64,000 nucleotides of DNA from G958295645 sp965242735 (GTDB lineage Bacteria; Gemmatimonadota; Gemmatimonadetes; Longimicrobiales; Gaopeijiaceae). Positions 47,048-56,069 of the stretch are shown here, in pieces. The DNA lies in the NCBI GenBank assembly GCA_965242735.1, contig OZ251497.1:1488001-1552000 (forward strand), in the 5' to 3' direction. Numbering within the stretch: position 1 is the stretch's first letter; each line of letters begins with the position of its first letter. The notes beneath the pieces are model-generated. The model worked only from the letters and a program-made list of their open reading frames with translations. It did not search any database and was not told where the DNA came from. Both the position numbers and the translations under genes were made by a program.

Positions 47048-48173
47048 CGTGCCGCCGCCCGGTGCTGGCGGCCAAGAACGTCCTGAGGGCTCCGAGCCGA
47101 AGCTGGTCGCGTCCCCAGGCCGGGGCCGTCGCCGCGATCCGAAGTCGGTGGTGACGCCCGACGCGTTCTCCGTCTCTCCGGAGTTGCTGGGGGCGCCCTT
47201 GGCCGCGCCGCGCCGTCGAGTCGGCGCCATTGTGCTGGACGGGTTCCTGATCGCGCTCCTGGAAGCGCTGAGCTGGCGTCTGTTGCTGGGGGGCGCGGCG
47301 CTGGGGTTGTTCCTGGCTCTCGTCCGCCGTCCGGAAATGGGACGGGCGAAGCGCACGCGGCGGGCGGCGCGGGGTTGCGCCGCAGCGGCGCTCGCTCTGG
47401 CCGCCGTCTTCGCGACGTTCGTGCCGGCCATCGTGAGACAAGGGGACGTTTCCTTGCCCCCGAAGGTCCAGTTGGTGGTGGACAGCATTTCGCACGCCAT
47501 GCAGGACTCGTCCGCCATCGAGGACGCCGGTCGCGCCGCCGGAGACTCGCTGATTGCCGCCGGCCCCGGCCTCGCCGTCGCGGACTCGTTGGCCGTCGCG
47601 GACTCGCCGCCCGTCGCGGAACCGTCGCCTGCAACGGACTCGCTGCTCGTCGCGGAACCGTCGCCTGCAACGGATTCGTCGCCCGTCGCGGACTCCGTGC
47701 CCGCTGCTGCCGATCCCCCTTCCACCGCCTTCGCCTGGCTAAGGGACATCGCGGACGAAGTCGGATTGCTCTTCGGATGGGGCACCGTCTACATGACCTT
47801 GTTCACGGCCCTTTGGCGCGGCCGCACGCCGGGCAAGCGCGTGATGGGCCTGCGCGTCGTTCGCCTGACCGGCGAGCCCTTGGGGCTGTTTCGGTCCTTC
47901 GAGAGGGCGGGAGGCTACGCCGCCGGGTTCGCGACGGGACTCCTGGGCTTCGCCCGCGTCTGGTGGGACCCCAACCGCCAAGCCATCCACGACAAGATCG
48001 CCGAGACCGTGGTCGTCCGGGAGCGTCTGCGCCGGGAACGCGAAGGCGCGCGTCCCCGGGAACGTGGAGGCGCGGGTCCCCGGGAACGTGGAGGCGCGGG
48101 TCCCCGGGAACGTGGAGGCGCGGGTCCCCCGGAACGCGGCGGCGCGCGTCCCTCGCCCCCTCAGAGTCGGTAG
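47031..48173 (+). CDS. RDD-family membrane protein with repeat-rich linker and tail
   Basis: The 380-residue product contains the elements of RDD membrane proteins: PRRRVGAIVLDGFLIALL (the Arg-Asp pattern in the first helix), GRTPGKRVMGLRVVRL, and RVWWDPNRQAIHDKIAETVVV. Unusually, helices one and two are separated by ~110 residues of Ala/Asp/Ser/Pro repeats (VADS, VAEPSPATDS; ~185-235). The C-terminus is a tandem octapeptide R-E-R-G-G-A-G-P. The RDD role is poorly defined, and some members are ion antiporters. It is coupled to the upstream patatin gene. Confidence 0.82.
   Translation: MPREADVPPPGAGGQERPEGSEPKLVASPGRGRRRDPKSVVTPDAFSVSPELLGAPLAAPRRRVGAIVLDGFLIALLEALSWRLLLGGAALGLFLALVRRPEMGRAKRTRRAARGCAAAALALAAVFATFVPAIVRQGDVSLPPKVQLVVDSISHAMQDSSAIEDAGRAAGDSLIAAGPGLAVADSLAVADSPPVAEPSPATDSLLVAEPSPATDSSPVADSVPAAADPPSTAFAWLRDIADEVGLLFGWGTVYMTLFTALWRGRTPGKRVMGLRVVRLTGEPLGLFRSFERAGGYAAGFATGLLGFARVWWDPNRQAIHDKIAETVVVRERLRREREGARPRERGGAGPRERGGAGPRERGGAGPPERGGARPSPPQSR
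48033..48152. repeat. 24-bp tandem repeat at the RDD gene 3' end
   Basis: Five copies of a 24-bp unit (CGGGAACG(T/C)G-type, encoding RERGGAGP-like octapeptides) run head to tail. The middle three copies are identical. The unit keeps the frame, so copy number could change the tail length without disrupting the protein. Confidence 0.85.
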
Positions 48174-50095
48174 CGTTCCTGCAGCACGGCGACCGACGCC
48201 AGCATGGCGAGAAGCGAGTCCAGGGCGGGACGGTCCTTCGGCGCAACGCCGGCCGCGCCGTCGAGCAGGCGGAGCACGGCCTGGCGGCCGAGGAACGGAA
48301 CGGACGCCATCGCGCGGCTTCGCAACGTGTCTTGGACCAGCCCGTGCAGAGGCGTGCCGGGAACGCCGGCGGCGGGCGGCGCCCAGAAGGGACGCTTCGG
48401 ACGCGTGCGCGCCGACGCGGGCAGGTAGGGGCGCATGGCGTCGCGCAGGAGCTGCTTCTCGCTCCGGCCGCCGGTCAGGACGTCCAGGGGGAGGGCGTTG
48501 ACGTGCTCGAACAGGACGTGGTCGAGGAACGGCAGCCGCACCTCCACGCCGTGGGCCATGTCGAGACGGTCGGCGGCCAAGTGGTAGTTGGCGAAGAGCG
48601 AGCGCAACCAGAGGTAGAGAAGCCGGCGGGCGGGTTCGCGGGCGGACAGGCCGGCCTCGCGGTCGCAACGGCGGTAGAAGGCGCGGTAGAGATCGTAGCC
48701 GCGAAAGCCGCGCAGGAACTCGGGGTCGCAGAGCGCGCGCAGGTGGGCGACGCCGGTCGACAGCCGGCCGAGCAGGCTGGGGCCCGCGCCCGCGAGGGCC
48801 GCCGCGCGAGCGAGCCAGGGGGAGGCCTGGGCCAGCCCGTCGCGCCGCCGGAGTGAAGAGCGCATGAGACGCAGAGCGAGACGCAACCAATTGCGCTTGC
48901 CCGAGCCGGCCTGGGCCGCGGCCCGCAGGAACTCGTAGCCGAAGAACGCTTCGTCCGCCCCTTCGCCGGCGAGCACGGACGTCCACCCGGCTTCCCGCAC
49001 GCCGCGCGCCAGCAGAAACCGCGCCGTGCCGTGCGCGTTGTACTGCAGGGTCTCGGCGTGCCACACGGCGTCGGCGAAGTGGTCGGCCAGGTCCGCGCCC
49101 TGAAGCGCGACGACGTGGTGGTCGGCGCCGGCCGCCGTAGCCATCTCGCGAGCCGGGCCGGTCTCGTCGTAGGCCGCGTCGTCGAATCCGACGGTGAAGG
49201 CGGCCATCGGCGTCTCGGAGGCCGCGGCGGCGACGCCCAGGACCGAGGACGAGTCGAGCCCGCCGGACAGCAGGCACCCCACGGGGACGTCGGCGACCAA
49301 GCGGATCCGCACGGCTTCCTCCACCCGCTCGCGGACGCGGGCGCAATGGGCCGAGGCGCTCGGATCGGAGTCGGCCGCCTTCCCGGCCTCGGCGCGGCGC
49401 GCGCGACCCCCACGGCTCGTTCGGGGCGACGGCGGCAGGTCCCAGTAGCGTTCGAGGCGCAGGCGGCCGCGCGAGGCGACGAGGAAGTGGCCGGGCGGCA
49501 CTTGGCGGATGCCCGCGAACAGCGACCGTCGTTCGTCGGGACAGGCGTGCAATGCATGGTAGACGCCTTGGCGGTCCCAGCCCCTCGGCGCCCCCGCCGC
49601 GAACAGGGCCTTGGCTTCGGACGCCAGCAGGAGCGTCCCCCCGTGCTCGCAGTAGAAGAGGGGCTTGAGCCCGAACCGGTCCCGGGCGGCGAACATTTCC
49701 CCCTTCTCCTCGTCCCACGCGACGAAGGCGAACTGGCCGCGCAAGCGGTGCAGGCACTCGGCGCCGTGGTCCTCGTAGAGATGAACGGCGATCTCGCTGT
49801 CCGACCGCGTGCGGAACCGGTGGCCGCGCCGCTCCAGCGACGCCCGCATCGCTTCGAACCCGTAGAACTCGCCGTTGACCGCAATGCGCAGGCGTTCGTC
49901 TTCGCTGGCGATGGGCTGCGCGGCCTCCGGATCGTTGATGGCAAGGCGGGCATGTCCCAGCCCGGCACGGCCGCAGCGCGACGTCCACGTTCGTTCGCCG
50001 TCGGGCCCGCGGTGGCGCAACGCGGCCGTGGCCCGCGCGAGGGCCTGCTCGGACACGCCGCCGCCGGGCGAGAAGAGAGCTACGACGCCGCACAT
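48161..50095 (-). CDS. asnB: Asparagine synthetase (glutamine-hydrolysing)
   Basis: AsnB makes asparagine from aspartate, ATP and glutamine. The ATG at 50095 (MCGVVALF) exposes Cys2, the nucleophile of the N-terminal glutaminase domain; LRHRGPDGERTW, AINDPEAAQPI and VNGEFYGFE belong to it. From ~240 the synthetase domain follows with the ATP loop LLSGGLDSSSVLG, LAGEGADEAFFGYEF and LPFLDHVLFE. At 644 residues it is a typical long form. Because of its HTTM neighbour it may be one of the AsnB-like amidotransferases that modify surface polymers or peptides rather than make free asparagine. It overlaps the HTTM gene by 16 bp and converges with the RDD gene. Confidence 0.92.
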   Translation of the reverse strand: MCGVVALFSPGGGVSEQALARATAALRHRGPDGERTWTSRCGRAGLGHARLAINDPEAAQPIASEDERLRIAVNGEFYGFEAMRASLERRGHRFRTRSDSEIAVHLYEDHGAECLHRLRGQFAFVAWDEEKGEMFAARDRFGLKPLFYCEHGGTLLLASEAKALFAAGAPRGWDRQGVYHALHACPDERRSLFAGIRQVPPGHFLVASRGRLRLERYWDLPPSPRTSRGGRARRAEAGKAADSDPSASAHCARVRERVEEAVRIRLVADVPVGCLLSGGLDSSSVLGVAAAASETPMAAFTVGFDDAAYDETGPAREMATAAGADHHVVALQGADLADHFADAVWHAETLQYNAHGTARFLLARGVREAGWTSVLAGEGADEAFFGYEFLRAAAQAGSGKRNWLRLALRLMRSSLRRRDGLAQASPWLARAAALAGAGPSLLGRLSTGVAHLRALCDPEFLRGFRGYDLYRAFYRRCDREAGLSAREPARRLLYLWLRSLFANYHLAADRLDMAHGVEVRLPFLDHVLFEHVNALPLDVLTGGRSEKQLLRDAMRPYLPASARTRPKRPFWAPPAAGVPGTPLHGLVQDTLRSRAMASVPFLGRQAVLRLLDGAAGVAPKDRPALDSLLAMLASVAVLQERYRL

Positions 50096-51735
50096 GGGTC
50101 CTTCGCCTTGCCGTCGAGCATGACGGCCCGGCCTCGTCGGCACTCGAATCGCATGAGGAAGCGCCGTTCGCCCCGCGTCAGATCGAGGTTGTCGGGCGTC
50201 ACCCGCTGGACCACGGCGAACGCCTCGACCACCCCTGCGTTCGGGTGGCGACGGGCGAACCGTTGGGCATGCCGTGCTAGCAGCGATCCGCGAACCTGCT
50301 CCAGGACTTCGGGGTTCATCTGCAACCAGACGTTGCCGATCAAGTAGGACTGCAAGAGCAGGTGGCGCATGCTTCGGGGGAACAAGTCGCCCGGATCGCC
50401 GGCGGGGCGCTCGGCGACCCCGAGTCGTCGCACCTCGTAGCGCACATGATAGTTGCGGTCGTCCACCCAGTCGAAGAGCCGATAGCTCTGGAAGACGCCC
50501 GCCCACCACAGCAGCGAGCGCACGGGATTGGCCCACCGTCCTCCGCTCCACGGCTTGCCCAGCTTCATGCGGTTGCGCGCCGCCTCCCATGCGAACATGA
50601 CCGCCAGCGCCCCGACGAGCGCGAACCCGGCGACGCCCTCCGCCGTCGCGCCGCCGGAGATCGCCCCCCCGTCCGGCGCCGGAAGGCCCAGCCAGCCCTG
50701 CATGATCTCGGGACCGAACGCCAGCGGGAGCGCCGCCAGCATCGCCGCGTTGGCGTACGGAATCTTGAGCGTCGCCGCGATGCCGCCGTGGAAGATCACG
50801 GCGCCTGCCGCCAAGAACGCCTTGAGCGCGGAACCGGCCGGGAGCACGAAGACCAGCGCGAACAAGGGCTCGAGGACCAGCGCCGCCCAGGTCGTCGCCC
50901 GCAGCAGGCCCCGGTGGCGCAACGTCCAGAAGCCCGGAAACCGCGCGACGGGCATCTTGAGCGCCGCGTGCATCGCGCTTCCGCCCCGCCACATGGGGCT
51001 CGCGAACTTGTAGAGGCCGGCGACCACGTAGACGAGCGCCATGTTCGCCATGAAGGCGCGCGGGACGTCGCCCGCCACCGTCGCCGCGAGCCCATCCGCC
51101 ACCGTCGCCGTGAGCCCATCCGTGCCTTGCGCCGGCCCGCCCGAGAAGAGGTCCGCCGCGGCCAGCGTCGTCCCGACGGGCAACAGGGCCAGCCAGAGAC
51201 AGAGAACGTGCACCAAGCAGTCGTCCAGGTAGGCGACGAGCACGTTCCAGCGATAGGTGGACGCCGCCACCACGAACAGAAACGCGGCCGCCGCCCGCGG
51301 GTGGAAGCCCGCCACGACCGCCAGCGACGCCAAGCAGGCGCACCCGAAGGCCGCCCGCGGCGCCCAGCCGGGCATGCCGGGCTGGAACAGGCTCCAGCGC
51401 GTCGGAGGGAAGAGGCGCGCGCAAAGGCGGTGGTCGATCAGGCCGTCCGGCGCGCTGAAGTCGCTCGCCTGCCGCCACGCGTGGCAGAAATAGACGAACA
51501 GGACCGCGCCTCCGCCGATCCGAAGGAGGTCCAGAGGCAGGGCGTAGACGGGCGCGGCCAAGGTTCCGTGATGGAGAAGGACGGGCGCGCGTCGCGTTGC
51601 CGCGCGGCGGCCCCGGTCGCCGTCCAGGCGCGGACCCTCCGACGGCGCGGCGAAGCGCGGAACCGGGAAGCGGCGAGGCCATGGCGGTCGCGGCACAGAG
51701 GCGGCGGCCGAGCGCGTGCCGGCTCCCTCTCCCAA
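50080..51735 (-). CDS. HTTM-domain (vitamin K-dependent carboxylase-like) membrane protein
   Basis: The product is up to 551 residues from a TTG at 51735; the first ~55 residues are Pro/Arg-rich and may not be translated, so the start is uncertain. The body has multiple hydrophobic segments of the HTTM type (LPLDLLRIGGGAVLFVYFCHAW; RWNVLVAYLDDCLVHVLCLWLALL; MANMALVYVVAGLYKFASPMWRGG). The YKFxxPxWRxG pattern is characteristic. A ~150-residue soluble tail follows. HTTM proteins resemble the membrane part of gamma-glutamyl carboxylase, but most lack a proven reaction. It is coupled to asnB by a 16-bp overlap. Confidence 0.82.
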   Translation of the reverse strand: MGEGAGTRSAAASVPRPPWPRRFPVPRFAAPSEGPRLDGDRGRRAATRRAPVLLHHGTLAAPVYALPLDLLRIGGGAVLFVYFCHAWRQASDFSAPDGLIDHRLCARLFPPTRWSLFQPGMPGWAPRAAFGCACLASLAVVAGFHPRAAAAFLFVVAASTYRWNVLVAYLDDCLVHVLCLWLALLPVGTTLAAADLFSGGPAQGTDGLTATVADGLAATVAGDVPRAFMANMALVYVVAGLYKFASPMWRGGSAMHAALKMPVARFPGFWTLRHRGLLRATTWAALVLEPLFALVFVLPAGSALKAFLAAGAVIFHGGIAATLKIPYANAAMLAALPLAFGPEIMQGWLGLPAPDGGAISGGATAEGVAGFALVGALAVMFAWEAARNRMKLGKPWSGGRWANPVRSLLWWAGVFQSYRLFDWVDDRNYHVRYEVRRLGVAERPAGDPGDLFPRSMRHLLLQSYLIGNVWLQMNPEVLEQVRGSLLARHAQRFARRHPNAGVVEAFAVVQRVTPDNLDLTRGERRFLMRFECRRGRAVMLDGKAKDPCAAS

Positions 51736-51836
51736 ATATGCGGCTGCGACGCGCGCTTGCGACCGGCAAGCCGACGTGACCTTCTCGCCGCCGAGAACCC
51801 TCTCCCGGATATGCGGCTGCGACGCGGGCTTGCGAC
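51725..51836. repeat. 39-bp direct repeat at the HTTM/mscS divergent junction
   Basis: Two ~39-bp copies (51725-51763 and 51798-51836) share CCCTCTCCC and ATATGCGGCTGCGACGCG with few differences, 73 bp apart. The left copy overlaps the proposed start of the HTTM gene, which weakens that start. Paired repeats between divergent genes could be regulator sites or a duplication scar. Confidence 0.75.
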
Positions 51837-51931
51837 GCTCGCGGTCCGTATATTCCCACGGTGTGGGCGCGTGCCGAGGGCCCTTCCTCCCGCCGCGGCG
51901 TCCCCCTCCGACTTCGCCGCTTGAGGAGTGG

Positions 51932-53056
51932 ATGAGCGAGATGCAGATCCCCGGCTTCGATCTGGACCTCGTCTACTTCCAGGCGTGGTGGCTGGTGATG
52001 ATCGAGATGGCCAAGCCGCGCTTGGCGCCCAGCGTGGCCGCCGTCGTGCTGGCAGGCGTGGTCCGCTTTGCCGCCGCCCGGGCGCTCGCGCGGATCGAGC
52101 AGCGAATCACGCAACGCACAGCGACCGTTCTCGACGACCATGTCCTGCGCTTCGTCGCGGCGGCGTTGCCGGCGTCGATCCTGGCGTGGGTCGCGTGGCG
52201 GCTGCTGGTCATTTGGGGGATGCCGACCCCGGCCACGTGGGTGGCGGCGATCTGGGTCGCCTTCCTCTTCTTTCCGTTGAGCCGTCTGGTGGGCGACGTC
52301 CTGGTCGTGGCCGAAGCGCGGGTGATCGCGGCGTCCGGCGACAACATCGACGAGACCACCTTGCCGCTGATCAACCGCGGCGTCCGCATCGCGGTGGTGG
52401 TCCTGGGGTTCATGCTCGCGCTGGACCGCTTGGGCGTGCAGATCCAGCCGTTCCTCGCCGGGGCGGGCGTGGTGGGCGTGGCGCTGTCGCTCGCCGCGCA
52501 GGACACGCTGTCGAACCTGGTCGCGGGCGTGCTCCTCATCCTGGACCGGCCGTTTCAGGTGGGCGACCGCGTCGAGCTCTGGACGGCGCCGACCGAGACC
52601 GGCACCTGGGGCGACGTGGTCGAAATCGGCCTGCGCGCGACTAAGATTCGCAATCCGGACAACTTGGTCGTCGTGGTGCCCAACAACGAGATCATGCAGC
52701 GCGACATCGTCAACTACACCATGTCCGGCGATCACATCCGCCTGCGGATCCCGTTCTCGGTCGCGTACGACGCCGACGTCGATCGCGCCAAGGAACTGCT
52801 GGTCGCCACGGCGCTCCAGGTCGAGGGCGTCAAGCCGCAGCCGGCGCCGTTCGTGATCCTGCGCAGCTTCGGCGCTTCCGAGGTCGGCCTCCAGCTCCGC
52901 GTCTGGATCCACGACGCCCGCGTCCGGCGCCGCGTCGCCGACGAGATCACCGAGCGCGCGCTGGGCGCGTTCGCCGGTGCAGGGCTGGAGATCCCCTATC
53001 CGAAGCGAGAGCTGTACATCCGCCGGGAAAAGGCGGCCGCGTTGCCCCCGGGATAG
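51932..53056 (+). CDS. mscS: Small-conductance mechanosensitive channel (MscS family)
   Basis: MscS channels release solutes on hypo-osmotic shock. The ATG at 51932 has GAGGAG just upstream; the product is 374 residues. Four hydrophobic segments come first, then the pore-lining helix and beta domain: GVVGVALSLAAQDTLSNLVAGVLLILDRPFQVGDRVEL, followed by GDVVEIGLRATKIRNPDNLVVVVPNNEIM. The Ala/Gly pattern of the pore helix is present. The C-terminal alpha/beta vestibule domain is complete (LRIPFSVAYDADVDRAKELL; GLEIPYPKREL). Confidence 0.94.
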   Translation: MSEMQIPGFDLDLVYFQAWWLVMIEMAKPRLAPSVAAVVLAGVVRFAAARALARIEQRITQRTATVLDDHVLRFVAAALPASILAWVAWRLLVIWGMPTPATWVAAIWVAFLFFPLSRLVGDVLVVAEARVIAASGDNIDETTLPLINRGVRIAVVVLGFMLALDRLGVQIQPFLAGAGVVGVALSLAAQDTLSNLVAGVLLILDRPFQVGDRVELWTAPTETGTWGDVVEIGLRATKIRNPDNLVVVVPNNEIMQRDIVNYTMSGDHIRLRIPFSVAYDADVDRAKELLVATALQVEGVKPQPAPFVILRSFGASEVGLQLRVWIHDARVRRRVADEITERALGAFAGAGLEIPYPKRELYIRREKAAALPPG

Positions 53057-53310
53057 CGTCGGCCCGTCGTCGAGGACGCGGGTCGCGGCGGGGACCGGCG
53101 GTGGTCCTGCCGACAATGTCCGCCTGGACCCTCGCCGACGGCGGCCCGCCGCGTCGTGCGAGCCGACCGGGGCGCGAGGGCTTCGTCCGTCGCCAGGCGT
53201 TCGCGAGACTGCGGCGCGCGTGCTACTCTTGGAGATTGCCTTGTTCGCGGCGCCGCCGTCCTGTCGCCGTGCGCGCTTGTCTCGACAAATCGCAAGAGAA
53301 GAAGCCTTCC

Positions 53311-54615
53311 ATGGACGAGAAGCCCGCCTCCAAGTCTCCCGTTGAGTCCCGCAGTTCTTCGGGCTTGCGTGCCCCTGGTTCCGCCGCGCCCGCACCCGGG
53401 TCCGCCGCGCGCGCATCCGCTTTCGCCGGGGCCGCATCCGATCCTGCCGTGCGCGCCCCCGCTTCCGCTTGCCAAGACCCGTCGCCCCCCGCCGTGGCCC
53501 GGCGGAGCTTTCTCGGCAAGGCGGCGAGCGGCTTGGCCGGCGCGGGCATCGTCGGCGCTTGCGGAGCGGACGGCGGCGGGGGAAGCGACGGGGCGCCGGC
53601 AGTCCAGACGCGTCCTCGCGTGCAATGGCGGCTGGCGTCCAGCTTCCCGCGCGGGCTCGACACCATCTTCGGCTCGGCGGAAATGCTGGGCGAGGTCACG
53701 TCGGAGCTGACGGGCGGACGCTTTCAGATCCGCCCCTATCCGGCGGGCGAGCTCGTGGGCGGCCTCCAGGTCATGGACGCCGTGCAGCAGGGGTCGGCGC
53801 AGGTGGGGCAGAGCACCAGCTACTACTTCACGGGGAAGAACCAGGCGCTGGCCTTCGACGCGGGCGTGCCCTTCGGCATGACGGCCCGCCAGCAGGACGC
53901 ATGGCTGAGCGAAGGCGGCGGGGGCGAAGTGATCCGGGGCGTCTTCGCCGACTTCGGCATCATCTCGTTCCCGGCGGGCAACACCGGCGGGCAGATGGGA
54001 GGCTGGTTCCGCCGCGAAGTCAACTCGGCCGAGGACCTGCGGGGCCTCAAGATGCGGATTCCCGGCCTGGGCGGCGACGTCATGAACCGCATGGGCGTGA
54101 CCGTGCAGGTGCTGGCCGGCGGCGACATCTATCCGGCCTTGGAGCGCGGCGCCATCGACGCCACCGAATGGGTCGGCCCCTACGACGACGAGAAGCTGGG
54201 CCTCCACCAGGCCGCCACCTACTACTACTACCCGGGCTGGTGGGAGCCGTGCGCCTCCATGTCGTACCAGGTCAACCGCGCCGCGTGGGACGCGCTGCCC
54301 TCCGAGTACCAGGCCGTCTTCGAGGTCGCGGCCCAGGCGTCGGCCCGCCGAATGCTCCAGGCCTACGACGCCAAGAATCCCCCGGCCCTGCGCCGTCTTC
54401 TGGACGCGGGCGTGCAGCTCCGCCCCTTCTCGGACGACATCATGGGCCTGGCCCGCGCCACCATCGACGAGATCCTGGAGGACTACGCCGCCGCCGATGC
54501 CCAGTACCGCGCCGTCTACGACCACTGGCGCGAGTTCCGCGACCTCTCCCACCGCTGGTTCGGCACCGCCGAACTCCGCTACGCCAGCTTCGCCTTCGGC
54601 GGCGGCGCGGCGTAG
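53311..54615 (+). CDS. TRAP-type transporter substrate-binding protein (DctP family), Tat lipoprotein
   Basis: The 434-residue product has a ~55-residue low-complexity leader, then a Tat motif and lipobox (VARRSFLGKAASGLAGAGIVGACG). The rest is a DctP-type binding protein: RPRVQWRLASSFPRGLDTIFGSAE, RPYPAGELVGGLQVMDAVQQG, LRGLKMRIPGLGGDVMNRMG, and ALERGAIDATEWVGPYDDEKLGL. The WVGPYDD segment is typical of the monocarboxylate/2-oxoacid (TakP-like) subgroup. TRAP systems need DctQ and DctM membrane subunits, and none lies in this window, so the partner is elsewhere. The long leader before the Tat signal suggests the true start may be further in, but no internal start is evident. Confidence 0.9.
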   Translation: MDEKPASKSPVESRSSSGLRAPGSAAPAPGSAARASAFAGAASDPAVRAPASACQDPSPPAVARRSFLGKAASGLAGAGIVGACGADGGGGSDGAPAVQTRPRVQWRLASSFPRGLDTIFGSAEMLGEVTSELTGGRFQIRPYPAGELVGGLQVMDAVQQGSAQVGQSTSYYFTGKNQALAFDAGVPFGMTARQQDAWLSEGGGGEVIRGVFADFGIISFPAGNTGGQMGGWFRREVNSAEDLRGLKMRIPGLGGDVMNRMGVTVQVLAGGDIYPALERGAIDATEWVGPYDDEKLGLHQAATYYYYPGWWEPCASMSYQVNRAAWDALPSEYQAVFEVAAQASARRMLQAYDAKNPPALRRLLDAGVQLRPFSDDIMGLARATIDEILEDYAAADAQYRAVYDHWREFRDLSHRWFGTAELRYASFAFGGGAA

Positions 54616-54724
54616 GGCAGGGACCGGCGCGACGCTCCGAGCGCTCCCTCGACGCAATTCGGCGCGTGCCCCCGAGCGAGCGAGGAACGCTGCGGCGCCT
54701 GCCCAATCAAGCGAGATCGAGGCC

Positions 54725-55333
54725 GTGAGTTCCACGAAGCCGGGCGCGTCCAACGCCGGCCGCGACGATCCCCGAAGCGCGATCCGGCGGCGCGACCGGG
54801 GCCAGGACGACCAATGGATCGCGGCGTTCCTGAAGCGGGCGCCCTACGGGTTCCTCGCGACCGTCGCCGAGGGCGGCCAGCCGTTCCTCAACTCCAACCT
54901 GTTCGTGTTCGACGACGACGGCGGCGAGCGGCGCATCTACCTTCACACGCACCGCACCGGCCGGACGCGAGACAACATGGAGCCCGGCGCGCGGGCGGCC
55001 TTCGGGGCGGTGGCCATGGGACGCCTGCTCCCCGCTCCGGAAGCGCTGGAGTTCTCGGTCGAGTACGCGAGCGTCGTCGCCTTCGGGACGGGAAGCGTCG
55101 TGGGCGACCCGCAGGAGGCGAAGACCGCCCTGCAGATGCTCCTGGACAAGTACGCGCCGCACCTCCGGCCCGGCCGCGACTACCGGGCGACGACCGACGA
55201 GGAGCTCGCCCGCACGGCGGTCTACCGAATCGACGTGGAGACGTGGAGCGGCAAGCAGAAGGCCGAGGCCCCCGACTTTCCCGGCGCGTTCGACGTGGCC
55301 GGCCTCTCCGTTCCGTTTCCGGGGAGGGCGTAG
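54725..55333 (+). CDS. Pyridoxamine 5'-phosphate oxidase-like FMN-binding split-barrel protein
   Basis: The GTG at 54725 gives 202 residues. The split-barrel fold is indicated by DQWIAAFLKRAPYGFLATVAEGGQPFLNSNLFVFDD, IYLHTHRTGRTRDNMEPGARAAFGAV and VEYASVVAFGTGSVVGDPQEAK. The LHTHRTGRT stretch is the phosphate-binding part seen in NimA-like flavoproteins, distinct from the true PdxH in this window because it lacks the C-terminal substrate block. Substrate unknown; some relatives bind heme or F420. It follows the TRAP binding protein by ~110 bp. Confidence 0.87.
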   Translation: MSSTKPGASNAGRDDPRSAIRRRDRGQDDQWIAAFLKRAPYGFLATVAEGGQPFLNSNLFVFDDDGGERRIYLHTHRTGRTRDNMEPGARAAFGAVAMGRLLPAPEALEFSVEYASVVAFGTGSVVGDPQEAKTALQMLLDKYAPHLRPGRDYRATTDEELARTAVYRIDVETWSGKQKAEAPDFPGAFDVAGLSVPFPGRA

Positions 55334-55383
55334 GCGCGGGACCACACGGCGGTCTTGCCTGAAGCGCCAGGCTTTGCCGAGAG

Positions 55384-55573
55384 ATGGCATGGCGGCGCGG
55401 ATATGGTAGAGTCGCCGGAACATGGTAGACTCGCCGAGACATGGTAGAGTCGCGGAAATATGGTAGAATGGCCGGAATATGGTAGAGATGCCGAAACATG
55501 GTAGACTCGCCGAAACATGGTAGAGCTGCCGAAACATGGTAGACTCGCCAATACATGGCAGATTGTCGTCGTC
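55384..55573. repeat. 19-bp tandem repeat array
   Basis: The core ATGGTAGA recurs at 55403, 55422, 55441, 55460, 55479, 55498, 55517 and 55536, exactly every 19 bp, with variant copies at 55384 and 55555. The unit is close to ATGGTAGACTCGCCGAAAC. It lies between two convergent genes, is more AT-rich than its surroundings, and is free of stop codons on the minus strand. There are no unique spacers, so it is a minisatellite and not CRISPR. Confidence 0.95.
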
Positions 55574-55595
55574 CCTGCGAACGCCCCGGCCCGCG

Positions 55596-56069
55596 TCAGG
55601 TCAAGTGCACGACCTCCAGCCCGTCCCAGCGGCGTTGCAGGTACTCGACCACGAGGCGCCGGTGGCACTGGTCCGGCTCGTGCTCGCTGCAGAGCAGGCA
55701 GTCGCCGTCCTGAAGGAACGGCCGGCCCGGCGCCGCGTGCTCCTCGGCGAGGGCCTCCTCGATCCGCCGCTCGCGCATGAGGGCGTCGAAGCGGGGCTCG
55801 TAGCCGGCCCAGTCGATTTGCTTCTTTCTGTAGTCCGTCAGTAGCTCGGGCGTTGGGGCCAGGACCGGCATGTGGACGTAGCCCACGCCGCAGATGGCGT
55901 CCAGGAAGTAGGCGAGGTCGTTCTTCTTGGCGAAGCCCGCGAGCTGCGAGCCGGGCTTGATACGGACGTCCACGACGCGGCGGAGGCCCGACTGCTTGGC
56001 CTTGGCGACGAGTTCGCCGAAGAATCTTTGCGCAGGCTTCTTGGTGAATCCGATGGTGAAGAGCTTCAT
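55596..56069 (-). CDS. DUF488 family protein (second of the pair)
   Basis: The 157-residue product is a compact DUF488 domain: KLFTIGFTKKPAQRFFGEL at the start, VVDVRIKPGSQLAGFAKK, and the C-terminal motif CLLCSEHEPDQCHRRLVVEYL with conserved Cys, Glu and CHR. DUF488 has no established reaction; the conserved Cys/His/Arg suggests a catalytic or nucleotide site. The ATG at 56069 overlaps the upstream DUF488 stop as ATGA, so it is coupled. It is the last gene of a four-gene operon, and the 19-bp repeat array lies just beyond its stop. Confidence 0.9.
   Translation of the reverse strand: MKLFTIGFTKKPAQRFFGELVAKAKQSGLRRVVDVRIKPGSQLAGFAKKNDLAYFLDAICGVGYVHMPVLAPTPELLTDYRKKQIDWAGYEPRFDALMRERRIEEALAEEHAAPGRPFLQDGDCLLCSEHEPDQCHRRLVVEYLQRRWDGLEVVHLT

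Noticed and set aside
55384..55573. CRISPR array
   Set aside because: The units are contiguous 19-bp repeats with no unique spacers, and there are no cas genes.
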